From Noviluteimonas gilva (GTDB taxonomy: Bacteria; Pseudomonadota; Gammaproteobacteria; Xanthomonadales; Xanthomonadaceae), in the NCBI RefSeq assembly GCF_009740395.1, contig NZ_WOXT01000002.1, positions 124,001 to 188,000 of the forward strand: a stretch of DNA of 64,000 nucleotides. The letters run 5' to 3'. This document shows positions 16,922-26,774 of the stretch, one piece after another. A model generated the notes under the pieces. The model made no database searches. It had not been told where the DNA came from and worked only from the letters and a program-made list of their open reading frames with translations. Positions within the stretch are counted from its first letter, which is position 1; each line of letters starts with the position of its first letter. The position numbers and the translations under genes were made by a program.

Positions 16922-16988
16922 GCGGCTTTCAGCGCGCAGTCCAACGGAATCGGCCATGCTGGGGCGAACCATGCGAAGGAGCGGGGGG

Positions 16989-17690
16989 ATGTTCGAACCT
17001 TATGCGGGAGCCACCCGCGCGAATCAATGGGCCATCGGTCGCGTGCGCGGCTTCGCGCTCATTTTCGCGACGTTGGCGTTGTGCCTGGGGCTCTTCGCGC
17101 CGCTGCATGCGGCCACGCCCGCGAAGACGCCCGCAACCGCACAGCGCACCGTCCTGGTGATGGGCGATTCGCTCTCGGCCGCTTACGGTCTGGCGGCCTC
17201 GCAAGGCTGGGTGGCGTTGACCGCCGGCCGCATCGCGAAGGAAAAGCCCACGTGGCGCGTGGTGAACGCGAGCATCAGCGGCGAGACCACCGCCGGCGGC
17301 GCGGCGCGCATCGATGGCGAACTCCAGCGCGTGAAGCCGAAACTCGTGGTCATCGCGCTCGGCGGCAACGATGGACTGCGCGGCCTGCCGCTCACGCAAA
17401 CCAAAGCCAACCTCGAACGCATGATCAAAGCGTCGAAGACGGCCGGCGCGCAGGTGCTGCTGGTCGGCATGCGCATCCCGCCGAACTACGGCCGCGAGTA
17501 CACGCAGGGCTTCGAAGGCAACTACACGGCGCTCGCGAAGCAGTACACGCTGCCGTTCGTGCCCTTCCTCCTGGAACCGATCGCCCGCGACCGCGCGAAC
17601 TTCCAGGACGACAACATCCACCCCGTCGCCAGCGCGCAGCCCAAGCTCCGCGACCACGTGTGGAAGACCCTGGGGCCCATGTTGAAGTGA
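16989..17690 (+). CDS. tesA: TesA-like arylesterase / lysophospholipase, SGNH (GDSL) hydrolase
   Basis: 233 residues. An N-terminal hydrophobic segment (about 20-41, ending LHA) is a signal peptide with a long n-region. SGNH block I is GDSLSAAYGL with nucleophile Ser61; block III is GGNDGLRG; the catalytic dyad DNIH is Asp208 to His211. This is the order of TesA (acyl-CoA thioesterase I / protease I / lysophospholipase L1), a periplasmic esterase. ATG 16989 follows AAGGAGCGGGGGG, a strong ribosome binding site. Divergent from ybbA, as in many proteobacteria. Confidence 0.9.
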   Translation: MFEPYAGATRANQWAIGRVRGFALIFATLALCLGLFAPLHAATPAKTPATAQRTVLVMGDSLSAAYGLAASQGWVALTAGRIAKEKPTWRVVNASISGETTAGGAARIDGELQRVKPKLVVIALGGNDGLRGLPLTQTKANLERMIKASKTAGAQVLLVGMRIPPNYGREYTQGFEGNYTALAKQYTLPFVPFLLEPIARDRANFQDDNIHPVASAQPKLRDHVWKTLGPMLK

Positions 17691-17701
17691 CCGTCGGCTC
17701 G

Positions 17702-17750
17702 TCACCCCCCGTGCAAGGGGGGTGATTCGCGCACAGCGCGAATCGGGGGG
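17702..17750. repeat. Double-hairpin intergenic repeat, copy a
   Basis: Two stems in tandem: TCACCCCCC/GGGGGGTGA (17702-17710 with 17717-17725) and GATTCGCGC/GCGCGAATC (17724-17732 with 17736-17744), then GGGGGG at 17745-17750. The same architecture recurs at 42290-42336 (inverted) and 59150-59198. It starts 12 bp after the tesA stop codon. Confidence 0.7.
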
Positions 17751-17787
17751 TTCAAGGTCGCAGCGAATCCACGCAACCCCACCCCGG

Positions 17788-17813
17788 CCCTCCCCTGCCT
17801 TCGCAGGGGAGGG
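17788..17813. terminator. Perfect 11-bp GC hairpin downstream of tesA
   Basis: CCCTCCCCTGC (17788-17798) pairs with GCAGGGGAGGG (17803-17813) around a CTTC loop. There is no T run on either side. It may terminate tesA transcription in a Rho-independent-like way or be another intergenic repeat. Confidence 0.4.
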
Positions 17814-17823
17814 AGAACAGCGT

Positions 17824-17881
17824 GACTAGTGGCACATTCACTAGATTGAATCTCGCACTAGTCTGCGCTTCAACCTAGTGG
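17824..17881 (+). promoter_or_regulatory. Cluster of four CTAG-centred sites before the PadR gene
   Basis: The sites are GACTAGTG (17824-17831), CACTAGA (17839-17845), CACTAGTC (17856-17863) and CCTAGTG (17874-17880). CTAG is rare in GC-rich bacterial DNA, so four copies within 58 bp directly upstream of a regulator gene suggest an operator. TAGTCT (17859-17864), inside the third site, could serve as a -10 hexamer. Autoregulation by PadR is an inference; classical PadR operators have ATGT/ACAT arms, which are not seen here. Confidence 0.45.
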
Positions 17882-17895
17882 ATGCCCCGCCCGCG

Positions 17896-18276
17896 ATGGA
17901 CACCCCCGACCGCGATGCCCTCGACCAAGCCCTGCGCAAGTTCCAGCGCGAGCTGAGCGCGGGCACCGTTTCGCTCGCCCTGCTGGCCGTGCTCGCCTCG
18001 GCGCCGGGGCCGATGTACGGCTACCAGATCGCCAAGACCCTCGAACGCAGCGGCGAGGGCGTACTCAGCGGCAAGCAGAGTGCGCTGTATCCGGTGCTGC
18101 GCAACCTCGAGAACGCCGGCTTCCTCGCCAGCCACGTCGAACCGTCGGTCGCCGGCCCGCCGCGCCGTTACTACGCGATTACGGCGCCCGGCCGCACCGC
18201 GCTTTCCGAATGGGCCGCCGCCTGGCGCGCGACCCGCACTTCCGTCGACTCCGTCCTCGAAGGACTCCTGCCATGA
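17896..18276 (+). CDS. PadR family transcriptional regulator
   Basis: 126 residues from ATG 17896. The winged-helix PadR domain shows its usual landmarks: LLAVLASAPGPMYGYQIAK (helices 1-2), GKQSALYPVLRNLENAGFL (recognition helix) and PPRRYYAITAPG (wing), then a short helical C-terminus typical of PadR-s2 members. An in-frame GTG at 17878 would add six residues but falls inside the fourth CTAG site. The stop overlaps the HAAS-gene start (ATGA), the usual PadR plus HAAS/sensor arrangement, so it probably regulates that pair. Confidence 0.88.
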   Translation: MDTPDRDALDQALRKFQRELSAGTVSLALLAVLASAPGPMYGYQIAKTLERSGEGVLSGKQSALYPVLRNLENAGFLASHVEPSVAGPPRRYYAITAPGRTALSEWAAAWRATRTSVDSVLEGLLP

Positions 18277-19241
18277 ACGCGCCCTTCAACAGCGTTGCAG
18301 ACTCCACCGCCCGCCTTCCGCATTCGATCCCCGAATACCTCGACCAGTTGCGTGAAGCGCTCGCCGGATCCGATCCCGCGCTCGTGCAGGACGCGTTGTA
18401 CGACGCCGAGGAATACCTGCGCTCGGAACTCGCCGAAAACCCCGGCATGCCCGAGGCCGACGTGATCGCCTCGGTCGCCGGCAGTTACGGCGCGCCGCAC
18501 GAAGTGGCCGACATCTATCGCGACACCGAAGTGCGCGTGCAATCCGCGCTGCGCCAGCCCAGGCCCGCGCCGCGCGAGTCGCTGCTCGGCAAGTTCTTCG
18601 GCGTGGCCGCCGATCCGCGCACCTATGGCGCGCTGTTCTATTCGGTACTCGCGCTCGCCACCGGCATCTTCTACTTCACGTGGGTGGTCGTCGGGCTGTC
18701 GCTCTCGGCCGGCCTGGCAGTGCTGATCATCGGCATTCCGGTCGCGATCCTGTTCCTCGGTTCGGTGCGCATCCTGTCGCTCGTCGAAGGCCGCATCGTG
18801 GAAACGATGCTCGGCGAACGCATGCCGCGCCGCCCGCTGTATTCGGCGCGCGGCAAGGGTTGGGTCGATCGCATCAACAACATGTTCTCCGACCCGCGCA
18901 CGTGGTCGACGCTGCTTTACATGGTCGCGATGCTGCCGCTCGGCATCCTGTATTTCTCGCTGATGGTGCCTTTGCTGACCACGGCGGTGGCGTGCATCGC
19001 GGCGCCCGTGCTGATGGGGTTCGGCGCCTTCGATGGCTGGTGGCTCAACAACTACGACATCGGGCCGATCGTGCTGAACGACTTCTACGTGGGCTCGACG
19101 CTCGGTTGGTGGTCGTATCCCTTCGTGTTCGTCATCGGCGTCCTGCTGCTCTTCGGCACGCTGCACCTGGCGCGCGGCATCGGCAAGATGCACGGCCTGT
19201 TCGCCAAGCACATGCTGGTGAAGAGCGCGCAGTACGCCTGA
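18273..19241 (+). CDS. HAAS/DUF1700-type membrane protein with putative sensor domain, partner of PadR
   Basis: 322 residues. The N-terminal helical HAAS region (SIPEYLDQLREALAG, then LYDAEEYLRSELAE) precedes two blocks of paired membrane helices (about 112-165 and 215-260) plus one near 285-305, the layout of the putative-sensor family found next to PadR regulators. The start overlaps the padR stop by 4 bp. Each membrane block is introduced by a similar phrase (FFGVAADPRTYGALFY and NNMFSDPRTWSTLLYM), indicating internal duplication. The function is unknown; a role in envelope stress sensing is inferred from the family. Confidence 0.8.
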   Translation: MNAPFNSVADSTARLPHSIPEYLDQLREALAGSDPALVQDALYDAEEYLRSELAENPGMPEADVIASVAGSYGAPHEVADIYRDTEVRVQSALRQPRPAPRESLLGKFFGVAADPRTYGALFYSVLALATGIFYFTWVVVGLSLSAGLAVLIIGIPVAILFLGSVRILSLVEGRIVETMLGERMPRRPLYSARGKGWVDRINNMFSDPRTWSTLLYMVAMLPLGILYFSLMVPLLTTAVACIAAPVLMGFGAFDGWWLNNYDIGPIVLNDFYVGSTLGWWSYPFVFVIGVLLLFGTLHLARGIGKMHGLFAKHMLVKSAQYA

Positions 19242-19244
19242 CGC

Positions 19245-19664
19245 TCAGAAGGGCTTGGCGAGCACCAGGAACACGATGCCGATCAGCAGGAACACCGGCA
19301 CTTCGTTGAACCAGCGCAATGCGGTCGGGGAGGGCAGCGACTTGCCCTTCTCGACGCCCTTCAGCCAACGCCCGGACACCGTGAAGTGCGCGAGCATCAA
19401 CACGACGAGCGCCAACTTCGCGTGCAGCCAGCCGCCGGACATGTGGAAGTAGAACCACAACACCAGTCCGAACACGAAGGCGAACCCGAACATCATGTGC
19501 CCGAAGCGATAGAGGCGCTTGCCCATGAGCACGAGGCGCTCGCGCACGGCGGGCGCGTCGCCGGCTTCGGCGATGTTCACCAGGATGCGCGGCAGGTAGA
19601 ACACCCCGCCCATCCAGGCCATGACGAACACGAGGTGGGCGGTCTTGGTCCAGAAGTAGGCCAT
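19245..19664 (-). CDS. CopD/HemJ-like membrane protein (UPF0093 type)
   Basis: 139 residues with four membrane helices. The conserved opening KTAHLVFVMAWMGGVFYLPR, the middle GWLHAKLALVVLMLAHF and the ending RWFNEVPVFLLIGIVFLVLAKPF match the HemJ (protoporphyrinogen IX oxidase) / CopD-like family; His10, Arg26 and the Lys near 83 fit the residues conserved in HemJ. It could carry out protoporphyrinogen oxidation in haem synthesis. It ends 3 bp from the HAAS gene (convergent) and is divergent from the methyltransferase with only an 18-bp gap. The gene symbol is withheld because CopD-like relatives cannot be excluded. Confidence 0.75.
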   Translation of the reverse strand: MAYFWTKTAHLVFVMAWMGGVFYLPRILVNIAEAGDAPAVRERLVLMGKRLYRFGHMMFGFAFVFGLVLWFYFHMSGGWLHAKLALVVLMLAHFTVSGRWLKGVEKGKSLPSPTALRWFNEVPVFLLIGIVFLVLAKPF

Positions 19665-19682
19665 GGCGGTTAGCATCGCAGG

Positions 19683-20273
19683 ATGGAAAAGAATTACGAC
19701 CAAGCATACTTCGACCGCTGGTACCGCCGGGGCGGCATCGGCGACCGCGCCCGCCTGGCGCGCAAGGTGGCGATGGCCGTCGCGGCCGCCGAGTACCACC
19801 TCGAACGCCCGATCCGCACCGTGCTCGACATCGGCGCCGGCGAAGCCGCCTGGCGCGCGCCGCTGCTGAAACTGCGGCCGGGCCTGCGCTACCTCGCCTT
19901 CGACTCCAGCGAATACGCGGTGCATCGCTACAGCCGCAGCCGCAACCTGCACATGGCGCGCTTCGGCGATTTCGAACACCTGCGCCCGTGCGCGCCGGCC
20001 GACCTGCTGGTCTGCAGCGACGTGCTGCATTACCTGGCCACGCGCGAACTCGACCGCGGCCTGCCGGGCCTTGCGGAGTTGTGTGGCGGTGTTGCGTTCC
20101 TCGAAACCTTCGCGCGCGAAGACCACGCGGTCGGCGATGAACACGATTTCCAGGATCGGCCCGCGTCGTTCTATCGCAAGCGCTTCCACGCACTGGGCTT
20201 CGCGCAGGTGGGTTCGCACCTGTGGCTGTCGCCCGCGTTGAAGGCGCGGGCGACGGCGCTGGAGATCGGTTAG
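19683..20273 (+). CDS. Class I SAM-dependent methyltransferase
   Basis: 196 residues. The SAM-binding motif VLDIGAGEAAW lies at about residues 47-57, with acidic motif II at AFDSSEYAV and a DLLVCSDVLHYL segment typical of the post-II loop. The N-terminus KNYDQAYFDRWYR is common in small-molecule methyltransferases of this family. Substrate unknown. It overlaps the convergent alkaline phosphatase gene by 4 bp at its stop codon. Confidence 0.82.
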   Translation: MEKNYDQAYFDRWYRRGGIGDRARLARKVAMAVAAAEYHLERPIRTVLDIGAGEAAWRAPLLKLRPGLRYLAFDSSEYAVHRYSRSRNLHMARFGDFEHLRPCAPADLLVCSDVLHYLATRELDRGLPGLAELCGGVAFLETFAREDHAVGDEHDFQDRPASFYRKRFHALGFAQVGSHLWLSPALKARATALEIG

Positions 20274-21901
20274 CGCTTGAAGTCGGCGGGCTTCGGCAAT
20301 TCGACGGGCACGCCATCTTCGTTGCAGGTGTTCGCCGCACACAGGCGTTCGCGCAACGCGGGCGTGGCCTGCACGAGGAAGTGGAACAACACGTTCTGCT
20401 CCACGCTGCCGCGCACCGCGTCCGCGCCCGGGCCCTTCGCCCACACGCCGACGTCGTCGCCGCCGTGCGTTTCGGCGCCCATCGGAATCAACGCTTCCTG
20501 CAGATAGTCGACGGCCTGCGTATCGACATCATCGAGATCCGGGCGCGGGGCGCCGGGTTTCGGCGCGACGTAACCGGGACCATTCGCGTAGCCGAGCGTC
20601 GTGTACGGCAAGCCGAGCTTGTCGACCGCGAACTCGCTGCCCGTCGAATCCTCGCCGCTGATGCCGCGCACCTTGTCCAGGATCGGGTTGCCGCGCTTGG
20701 GATAACCGGCGAAGAACATCGTGTGCGCGTGGTCGGCGGTGACGAGGATCAGCGTATCGTCGTCGCCGGTCGCTTCGTCCGCGGCGCGCACCGCGTCGGA
20801 GAAGGCGATCGTTTCTTCCAGCGCGCGGCGCGCATTGCCGTCGTGGTGCGCGTGGTCGATGCGGCCGCCTTCGACGAGCAGCACGTAGCCCTTGGTGTTG
20901 CGCTGCAGGTGCGCGATCGCCGCGCGCGTCATGTCGGCGAGCGTCGGCTCCGACGTCTCCGGTTTTCGATCCGCGGTGAACGTCAGGTGCTGCGGTGCGA
21001 ACAGCCCGAGCACGCGCGGCGCATCGCCGGCCTGCGCGAGCTGCGCCGCATTCCAGACGTAGGTGCCGTTCGGATACTTCGCCTGCCACTCGGAAACGAG
21101 ATTGCGGCCGTCCTTGCGCATGCCCTTCGTCGAAGGCGCGCCCGCATCGGCCAAGGTGTTCGGCGTGAACTTCGCGCGGCCGCCGGCGAGCGCGATGTCG
21201 ATGCCGTCGCCGAAATCGAAGTCGACGAATTGCGCGGCGAGATCGCGACATCCCGCCGCCGCCTTCGTCGCAGGCAAATAACTGTCGTCTTCCCAATTGC
21301 GATCGGGCCCGTGCGCGAACACCGACGCAGGCGTTGCATGCGTCAGGCGCGTGGTGGTCACCACGCCGGTCGACAGGCCGGCCGATTCGCCGAGTTCGAC
21401 GATGCTGAGCAAGGTGTTGTCCGCGACCGCGCTGCAATCGCCGCGCGGATTGCCCGGTCCGATGCCGATCAGGCCCAGGCGCGTTTTCACGCCGGTCGCG
21501 ATCGCGGTCATCGTGCCGGCCGAATCCGGCGTCTGGTAATCGGTGTTGTACGTGCGGCTGAGCGCGGTGTTCGGGAATTGTTCGAACGCGAGCAGCGTTT
21601 CCTCACCCGGCTGGCCCGCGCGCTGGCCCGCGAGGATGCGCGCGGCGGCGACCGTCGGCAGGCTCATGCCGTCGCCGAGGAAAATGATCACGTTGCGCGC
21701 GTGGCCCTGCATCGCGCCGTTGCCCGCTGCGCGCGCGGCGCCGGCGCGATACCACCAGGCGGCCGTTTCGCCGTCGGGATGGTGCACCTGCGGGACATCG
21801 ATGGCGTGCGGCTGCGCTGCCACGGTCGCGGCGGGTTGCGTCGCGGGTGCGCTGGCACAGGCGGTGAGGAGCGCCGCGAGGGCGAGGGGCAGGACGCGCA
21901 T
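20270..21901 (-). CDS. phoA: Alkaline phosphatase, putative lipoprotein
   Basis: 543 residues from ATG 21901. The signal peptide ends in lipobox LTAC (Cys14-15 region), so it is probably lipid-anchored. The alkaline phosphatase fold is marked by NVIIFLGDGMS (first metal Asp), PDSAGTMTAIATG (nucleophile Ser), EGGRIDHAHHDGN (metal ligands) and TADHAHTM (Asp-His pair). It would release phosphate from monoesters in the periplasm. A longer in-frame reading from 22027 lacks a signal peptide at its start and was rejected. Divergent from the DAACS symporter gene. Confidence 0.9.
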   Translation of the reverse strand: MRVLPLALAALLTACASAPATQPAATVAAQPHAIDVPQVHHPDGETAAWWYRAGAARAAGNGAMQGHARNVIIFLGDGMSLPTVAAARILAGQRAGQPGEETLLAFEQFPNTALSRTYNTDYQTPDSAGTMTAIATGVKTRLGLIGIGPGNPRGDCSAVADNTLLSIVELGESAGLSTGVVTTTRLTHATPASVFAHGPDRNWEDDSYLPATKAAAGCRDLAAQFVDFDFGDGIDIALAGGRAKFTPNTLADAGAPSTKGMRKDGRNLVSEWQAKYPNGTYVWNAAQLAQAGDAPRVLGLFAPQHLTFTADRKPETSEPTLADMTRAAIAHLQRNTKGYVLLVEGGRIDHAHHDGNARRALEETIAFSDAVRAADEATGDDDTLILVTADHAHTMFFAGYPKRGNPILDKVRGISGEDSTGSEFAVDKLGLPYTTLGYANGPGYVAPKPGAPRPDLDDVDTQAVDYLQEALIPMGAETHGGDDVGVWAKGPGADAVRGSVEQNVLFHFLVQATPALRERLCAANTCNEDGVPVELPKPADFKR

Positions 21902-22020
21902 GGGGCTTCCGACGGTGAGGGAAGGGGGATGATACGGAACGCCGGTGTTCTGCCCATGCTGTCGCGACCACGACGGCCGCTCGGCTAAGGTCGGCAGTTC
22001 GACCCGTGGTGGATGGTGCG

Positions 22021-23346
22021 ATGGCATTGGTTGCAGGGTGGTTGCGGATTCCTTTCTGGCAGCGCGTGCTCGGCGGTTTCGTGCTCGGCGCGCTCGCGGG
22101 CTGGTTGTTGGGCCCTGCGGCCGAGACGTGGTTCCAGCCGCTGGGCGATGTCTACGTCAACCTGATCAAGATGATCGCGATCCCGCTGGTGTTGTTCGCG
22201 GTGATCAACGCGGTCGGTGCGTTGCACGGGCAGAAATCGATCGCGGCGCTCGCGGGGCGCACGTTCGCGTGGTTCGCGATCACTGCCGTGCTCGCGGTCG
22301 CCGTGGGCCTTGCGGTGGGCTGGATCGTGAAGCCGGGCGTGGGCGTCGGCACGTTGGCGATCGCGTCGGACTACTCGCCGAAGAACGTCCCCGGCCCTCT
22401 CGACGTGCTGCTCAACATCGTTCCGCAGAATCCGTTCCGCGCGCTGTCGGCGACGGCCGCGGGCAAGACCGCGGACGGCACGAGCGTCATCATTCCGAGC
22501 AACTCGACGATCCTGCAGGTGATCTTCTTCGCAGGGCTGATCGGTTTTGCGTTCGTGAAGCTCGGCGAGAAAGCCGCGAACCTGCGCACGCTAGCGCGCG
22601 AAGCCAACGACACGATGATCCAGGTCACGCGCTTCGTGCTGGAGTTCACGCCGCTGGGCACGTTCGGTTTGATCGCGGGCCTGGTCGGCGCGTACGGCTT
22701 CGAGAAGCTGCTGCCGCTGGGCAACTTCGTCATCGCGTTGTTCATCGCGTGCATCGTGCAGATCGTCGTGGTCTACGGCGCGTTGCTGCTGATCCACGGG
22801 CTCAACCCGCTGAAATTCTTCCGCGGCGCCGCGCCAGCGATGCAGGTGGGTTTCGTCGCTTCCAGCAGTTTCGCGGCGATGCCGGTTTCGCTGCGCGCGG
22901 TCGAACACAATCATGGCGTCGACAAGGATTACGCGGCCTTCGCCGTGCCGCTGGGCGCGAGCATCAAGATGGATGGATGCGGCGCGATCTATCCGGCGCT
23001 GGCCGCGGTGTTCATCGCGCAGTATTCGGGCATCGAGTTGCACGCGGGCACGTACGTCACGATCGCGTTGGCGTCGGTGCTCGGGAGCTTCGGCACGGCG
23101 GGCGTGCCCGGCACTGCAGTGATCATGGCGACGGTGGTGTTGAGTGCCGCGGGTTTGCCGTTGGAAGCGATCGGCTATCTGTACGCGATCGATCGGGTGC
23201 TCGACATGATGCGCACGATGACCAACGTCACCGGGCAGATGTTGGTGCCGGTGTTGGTCGCGAAGGAAACCGGCTTGCTGGATCGCACGATCTACGAGGC
23301 GGCGTCGAGCAACGTCGGCGTGGAGCACGCCAAGGAGCCAGCATGA
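22021..23346 (+). CDS. Dicarboxylate/amino acid:cation symporter (DAACS family)
   Basis: 441 residues with eight predicted membrane helices and two re-entrant loops. The family hallmarks are the serine-rich hairpin ASSSFAAMPVS (HP1), MDGCGAIYPALAAVFIAQ (the NMDGT-like helix 7 motif, here KMDGCG) and SFGTAGVPGTAVIMATVVL (HP2). It imports C4-dicarboxylates or Glu/Asp with H+ or Na+. ATG 22021 was chosen over in-frame GTGs at 22006 and 22009. The stop overlaps the GNAT gene start (ATGA). Confidence 0.88.
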   Translation: MALVAGWLRIPFWQRVLGGFVLGALAGWLLGPAAETWFQPLGDVYVNLIKMIAIPLVLFAVINAVGALHGQKSIAALAGRTFAWFAITAVLAVAVGLAVGWIVKPGVGVGTLAIASDYSPKNVPGPLDVLLNIVPQNPFRALSATAAGKTADGTSVIIPSNSTILQVIFFAGLIGFAFVKLGEKAANLRTLAREANDTMIQVTRFVLEFTPLGTFGLIAGLVGAYGFEKLLPLGNFVIALFIACIVQIVVVYGALLLIHGLNPLKFFRGAAPAMQVGFVASSSFAAMPVSLRAVEHNHGVDKDYAAFAVPLGASIKMDGCGAIYPALAAVFIAQYSGIELHAGTYVTIALASVLGSFGTAGVPGTAVIMATVVLSAAGLPLEAIGYLYAIDRVLDMMRTMTNVTGQMLVPVLVAKETGLLDRTIYEAASSNVGVEHAKEPA

Positions 23347-23789
23347 GCGAGATCGTCCTGGTCGAGCGGTTTCCGGACGTCGATGATTATCTGCGCGTGC
23401 GCGCGGCGGCCGGGATGCACGCGAAGTCGCGCGAGGCCGCCGAACGCGCGTTGCCGAACACGTTGTACGGCGTGCGTTTGGAGCGCGACGGTGCGGTCGT
23501 CGGCATGGGGCGCGTGATCGGCGACAACGGGTGTTTCTTCACCGTCGTCGATATCGCGATCGTGCCCGAGTTGCAAGGGCAGGGGTTGGGCAAGCGCATC
23601 ATGGCTGCGCTCGATGCCTGGCTGTTGCGCAATGTGCCGCCAAGCGCCTATGTGACTTTGGTGGCGGATGGCGATGCGAAGTATTTGTACTCCAAGTTCG
23701 GGTTCGTCGAGAGCGCGCCTGTGGCGGTGAACATGGAGTACGTGATGGAAGTTGGTGGCGTTAAGAGCCATCGGCATTTGGAGGCGTAG
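23343..23789 (+). CDS. GNAT family N-acetyltransferase
   Basis: 148 residues. The acetyl-CoA pyrophosphate-binding motif A is VVDIAIVPELQGQGLGKRIM (Q-x-x-G-x-G at about 80-85), followed by the beta-5/alpha-4 region YVTLVADGDAKYLYSKFGFV. It resembles small-molecule or protein N-acetyltransferases; the acceptor is unknown. It is translationally coupled to the symporter by a 4-bp overlap. The repeat arm at 23790 begins immediately after its stop codon. Confidence 0.85.
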   Translation: MSEIVLVERFPDVDDYLRVRAAAGMHAKSREAAERALPNTLYGVRLERDGAVVGMGRVIGDNGCFFTVVDIAIVPELQGQGLGKRIMAALDAWLLRNVPPSAYVTLVADGDAKYLYSKFGFVESAPVAVNMEYVMEVGGVKSHRHLEA

Positions 23790-23969
23790 TAGAGCGCGCT
23801 CGGAAACCGATTGGCGCGCCGCCCGAACGTCGATAGTTCCAAATTTTTTGGGAAAAAGTTTGAAACTATCAACGCTGGGGCATCACCTTGCGGGTCGCTT
23901 CGATCACAGGCTTTCGCTCGAGCGTTCATTGGGGGCTGCAAAGCAAGCTTTGCAGGTGGCCAATCGGTG
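23790..23969 (+). repeat. Structured inverted-repeat element, arm 1
   Basis: Begins with AGAGCG right after the GNAT stop. Stem I pairs 23832-23849 with 23853-23870 (loop GGG; ends GATAGTT/AACTATC), with an outer CGT/ACG clamp at 23828-23830 and 23872-23874. Stem II is a perfect CTGCAAAGC/GCTTTGCAG (23936-23944 with 23947-23955, loop AA). The arm matches the reverse complement of 24313-24498 along most of its length, including GCCCGAACGT, GCGGGTCGCTTCGATCA and TGGCC. The A/T-rich stem stands out against the GC-rich surroundings. Confidence 0.8.
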
Positions 23970-23994
23970 TCGCTGGCGGGCCCCACAATGATGT

Positions 23995-24016
23995 ACGTGG
24001 TGGAAACCACGTTTTT
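23995..24016 (+). terminator. Rho-independent terminator candidate after the symporter-GNAT pair
   Basis: A 7-bp stem ACGTGGT/ACCACGT (23995-24001 with 24006-24012, loop GGAA) is followed directly by TTTTT (24012-24016). It reads on the plus strand and would end transcripts from the symporter-GNAT operon after arm 1. Confidence 0.55.
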
Positions 24017-24081
24017 CATCGGCCGCATCGGGCAAAAAATAGAGCGCACAGTACGGGCTCTGGTCGAGGAGCAAACGCATC

Positions 24082-24288
24082 GTGCCTAACGCATGGTCAT
24101 CAAACCGAATGGACCGCCTGGAGGACTCCGACAAGTTCACCGCGGCGACGTTGGCGGCATCGTTGATTGCTGCGGGACATTCAAGTCCCGCGGCCACCAA
24201 CACCGACATGGCAGCCACGCAAGCGGTGGAAATCTATCGCGCCGTCCTGGAGAAGCTGCAAGCGACTGGGGAGAAACCCCAGCAGTGA
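24082..24288 (+). CDS. Small protein of unknown function between the repeat arms
   Basis: 68 codons from GTG 24082, which has GAGGAG ten bases upstream; ATG 24109 would give 59 residues but has no ribosome binding site. The product is helical and soluble (MDRLEDSDKFTAATLAASLI, then QAVEIYRAVLEKLQATGEK) and shows no motif I recognise. It sits centrally between the two inverted arms, so it could be cargo of a mobile element or an independent small gene. The terminator candidate at 23995-24016 precedes it. Confidence 0.45.
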   Translation: MPNAWSSNRMDRLEDSDKFTAATLAASLIAAGHSSPAATNTDMAATQAVEIYRAVLEKLQATGEKPQQ

Positions 24289-24312
24289 TGTGGCAGTCCT
24301 CGCGGCGCCCGC

Positions 24313-25833
<1,521 letters not shown>

Positions 25834-25917
25834 CGTCGTGTCTCTCCGCGTGTTCGCATCAGCATGCGATGGCCGCGCGCGCGCCGCAAGATGTTCGTCG
25901 ACTGCCCCGGAAATGCA

Positions 25918-25941
25918 GAAGGCCGCCTCGCGGCGGCCTTC
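25918..25941 (-). terminator. Hairpin downstream of the first NlpC/P60 gene
   Basis: A perfect 10-bp stem GAAGGCCGCC/GGCGGCCTTC (25918-25927 with 25932-25941, loop TCGC) lies 25 bp past the stop at 25966 on the minus strand, with a weak T-rich tail (GCATTT) beyond. It is a plausible Rho-independent terminator. Confidence 0.5.
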
Positions 25942-25965
25942 CGGAACAATCGGTGCGACTTGGGA

Positions 25966-26619
25966 TTACATCGCGACGCGACGGCCCTGCATGTAGCGGC
26001 CGGACCAGTAACCCGACGCCAGGCTGTCCACGCGCACGTCCTTGCCGCGGCTCGGCGCGTGCAGGAAGCGGCCTTCGCCGACGTAGATGCCGACGTGGCT
26101 CACGCGCCCGCGCTTGCCGAAGAACACCAGGTCGCCCGGCACCAGCGCGGAACGCTCGACGGCTTCGCCGGTCGTCGCCATCTGGCGGGAGACGCGGGGC
26201 AGTTCCATGCCGAGGACGCTGCGATAGACGTAGCCGACCAGGCCGCTGCAATCGAAGCCTTCGGTGGACTCGCCGCCCCAGCGATAGGGCGTGCCGAGCA
26301 GCGACATCGCCTTGCTCAGGACGCCGGAGATGCGTTCGGTGAGCTTGGGCTTCTGCTGCTGGTCGAGGACGGCGTTGGGATCGAGCTCGGCCAGGTCGCC
26401 GAAGATCGGGCGCACCTTGAGCGGCGCGGCAGCCTTGATCGGGGTGTCGAGCTGGACGGCGGATTGCGTGCCGGCGGCCACGACGTTGGCGTCCTGGGCG
26501 AAGGCGTTGGTGGCGGCCACGCAGAGCGCGGCGGCACAAAGCAAACGGATTGCGCCCGCGCGCATGCGCTGGGCGGTGGAGCGGGCGGCGGCTGGGCCTG
26601 TTGTCAGGTCTGTCGTCAC
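25966..26619 (-). CDS. Exported NlpC/P60 (C40) cell-wall endopeptidase
   Basis: 217 residues. A signal sequence lies at about 20-41 (ends AFA) after a polar lead. The NlpC/P60 domain occupies 100-215 with catalytic Cys124 in GFDCSGLV, His175 in VSHVGIYV and His187 in FLHAPS. The family cuts the D-Glu to diamino acid bond of peptidoglycan stems. A related C40 gene lies 155 bp upstream on the same strand, so the two probably arose by duplication. Confidence 0.87.
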   Translation of the reverse strand: MTTDLTTGPAAARSTAQRMRAGAIRLLCAAALCVAATNAFAQDANVVAAGTQSAVQLDTPIKAAAPLKVRPIFGDLAELDPNAVLDQQQKPKLTERISGVLSKAMSLLGTPYRWGGESTEGFDCSGLVGYVYRSVLGMELPRVSRQMATTGEAVERSALVPGDLVFFGKRGRVSHVGIYVGEGRFLHAPSRGKDVRVDSLASGYWSGRYMQGRRVAM

Positions 26620-26774
26620 GAAGCCATCACTGAATCAAGGACGGGGCCGACCTTACCGGCTGAAGACCGGGTGAAGGTTCAAAAAACGTTAGGGCGACGT
26701 GAACCCATGCAAGATTCGTGACCGGTCTGCGTATTCAGCCGACTCCCACGGCCGCTTGATTTTCTGAATGCGAC

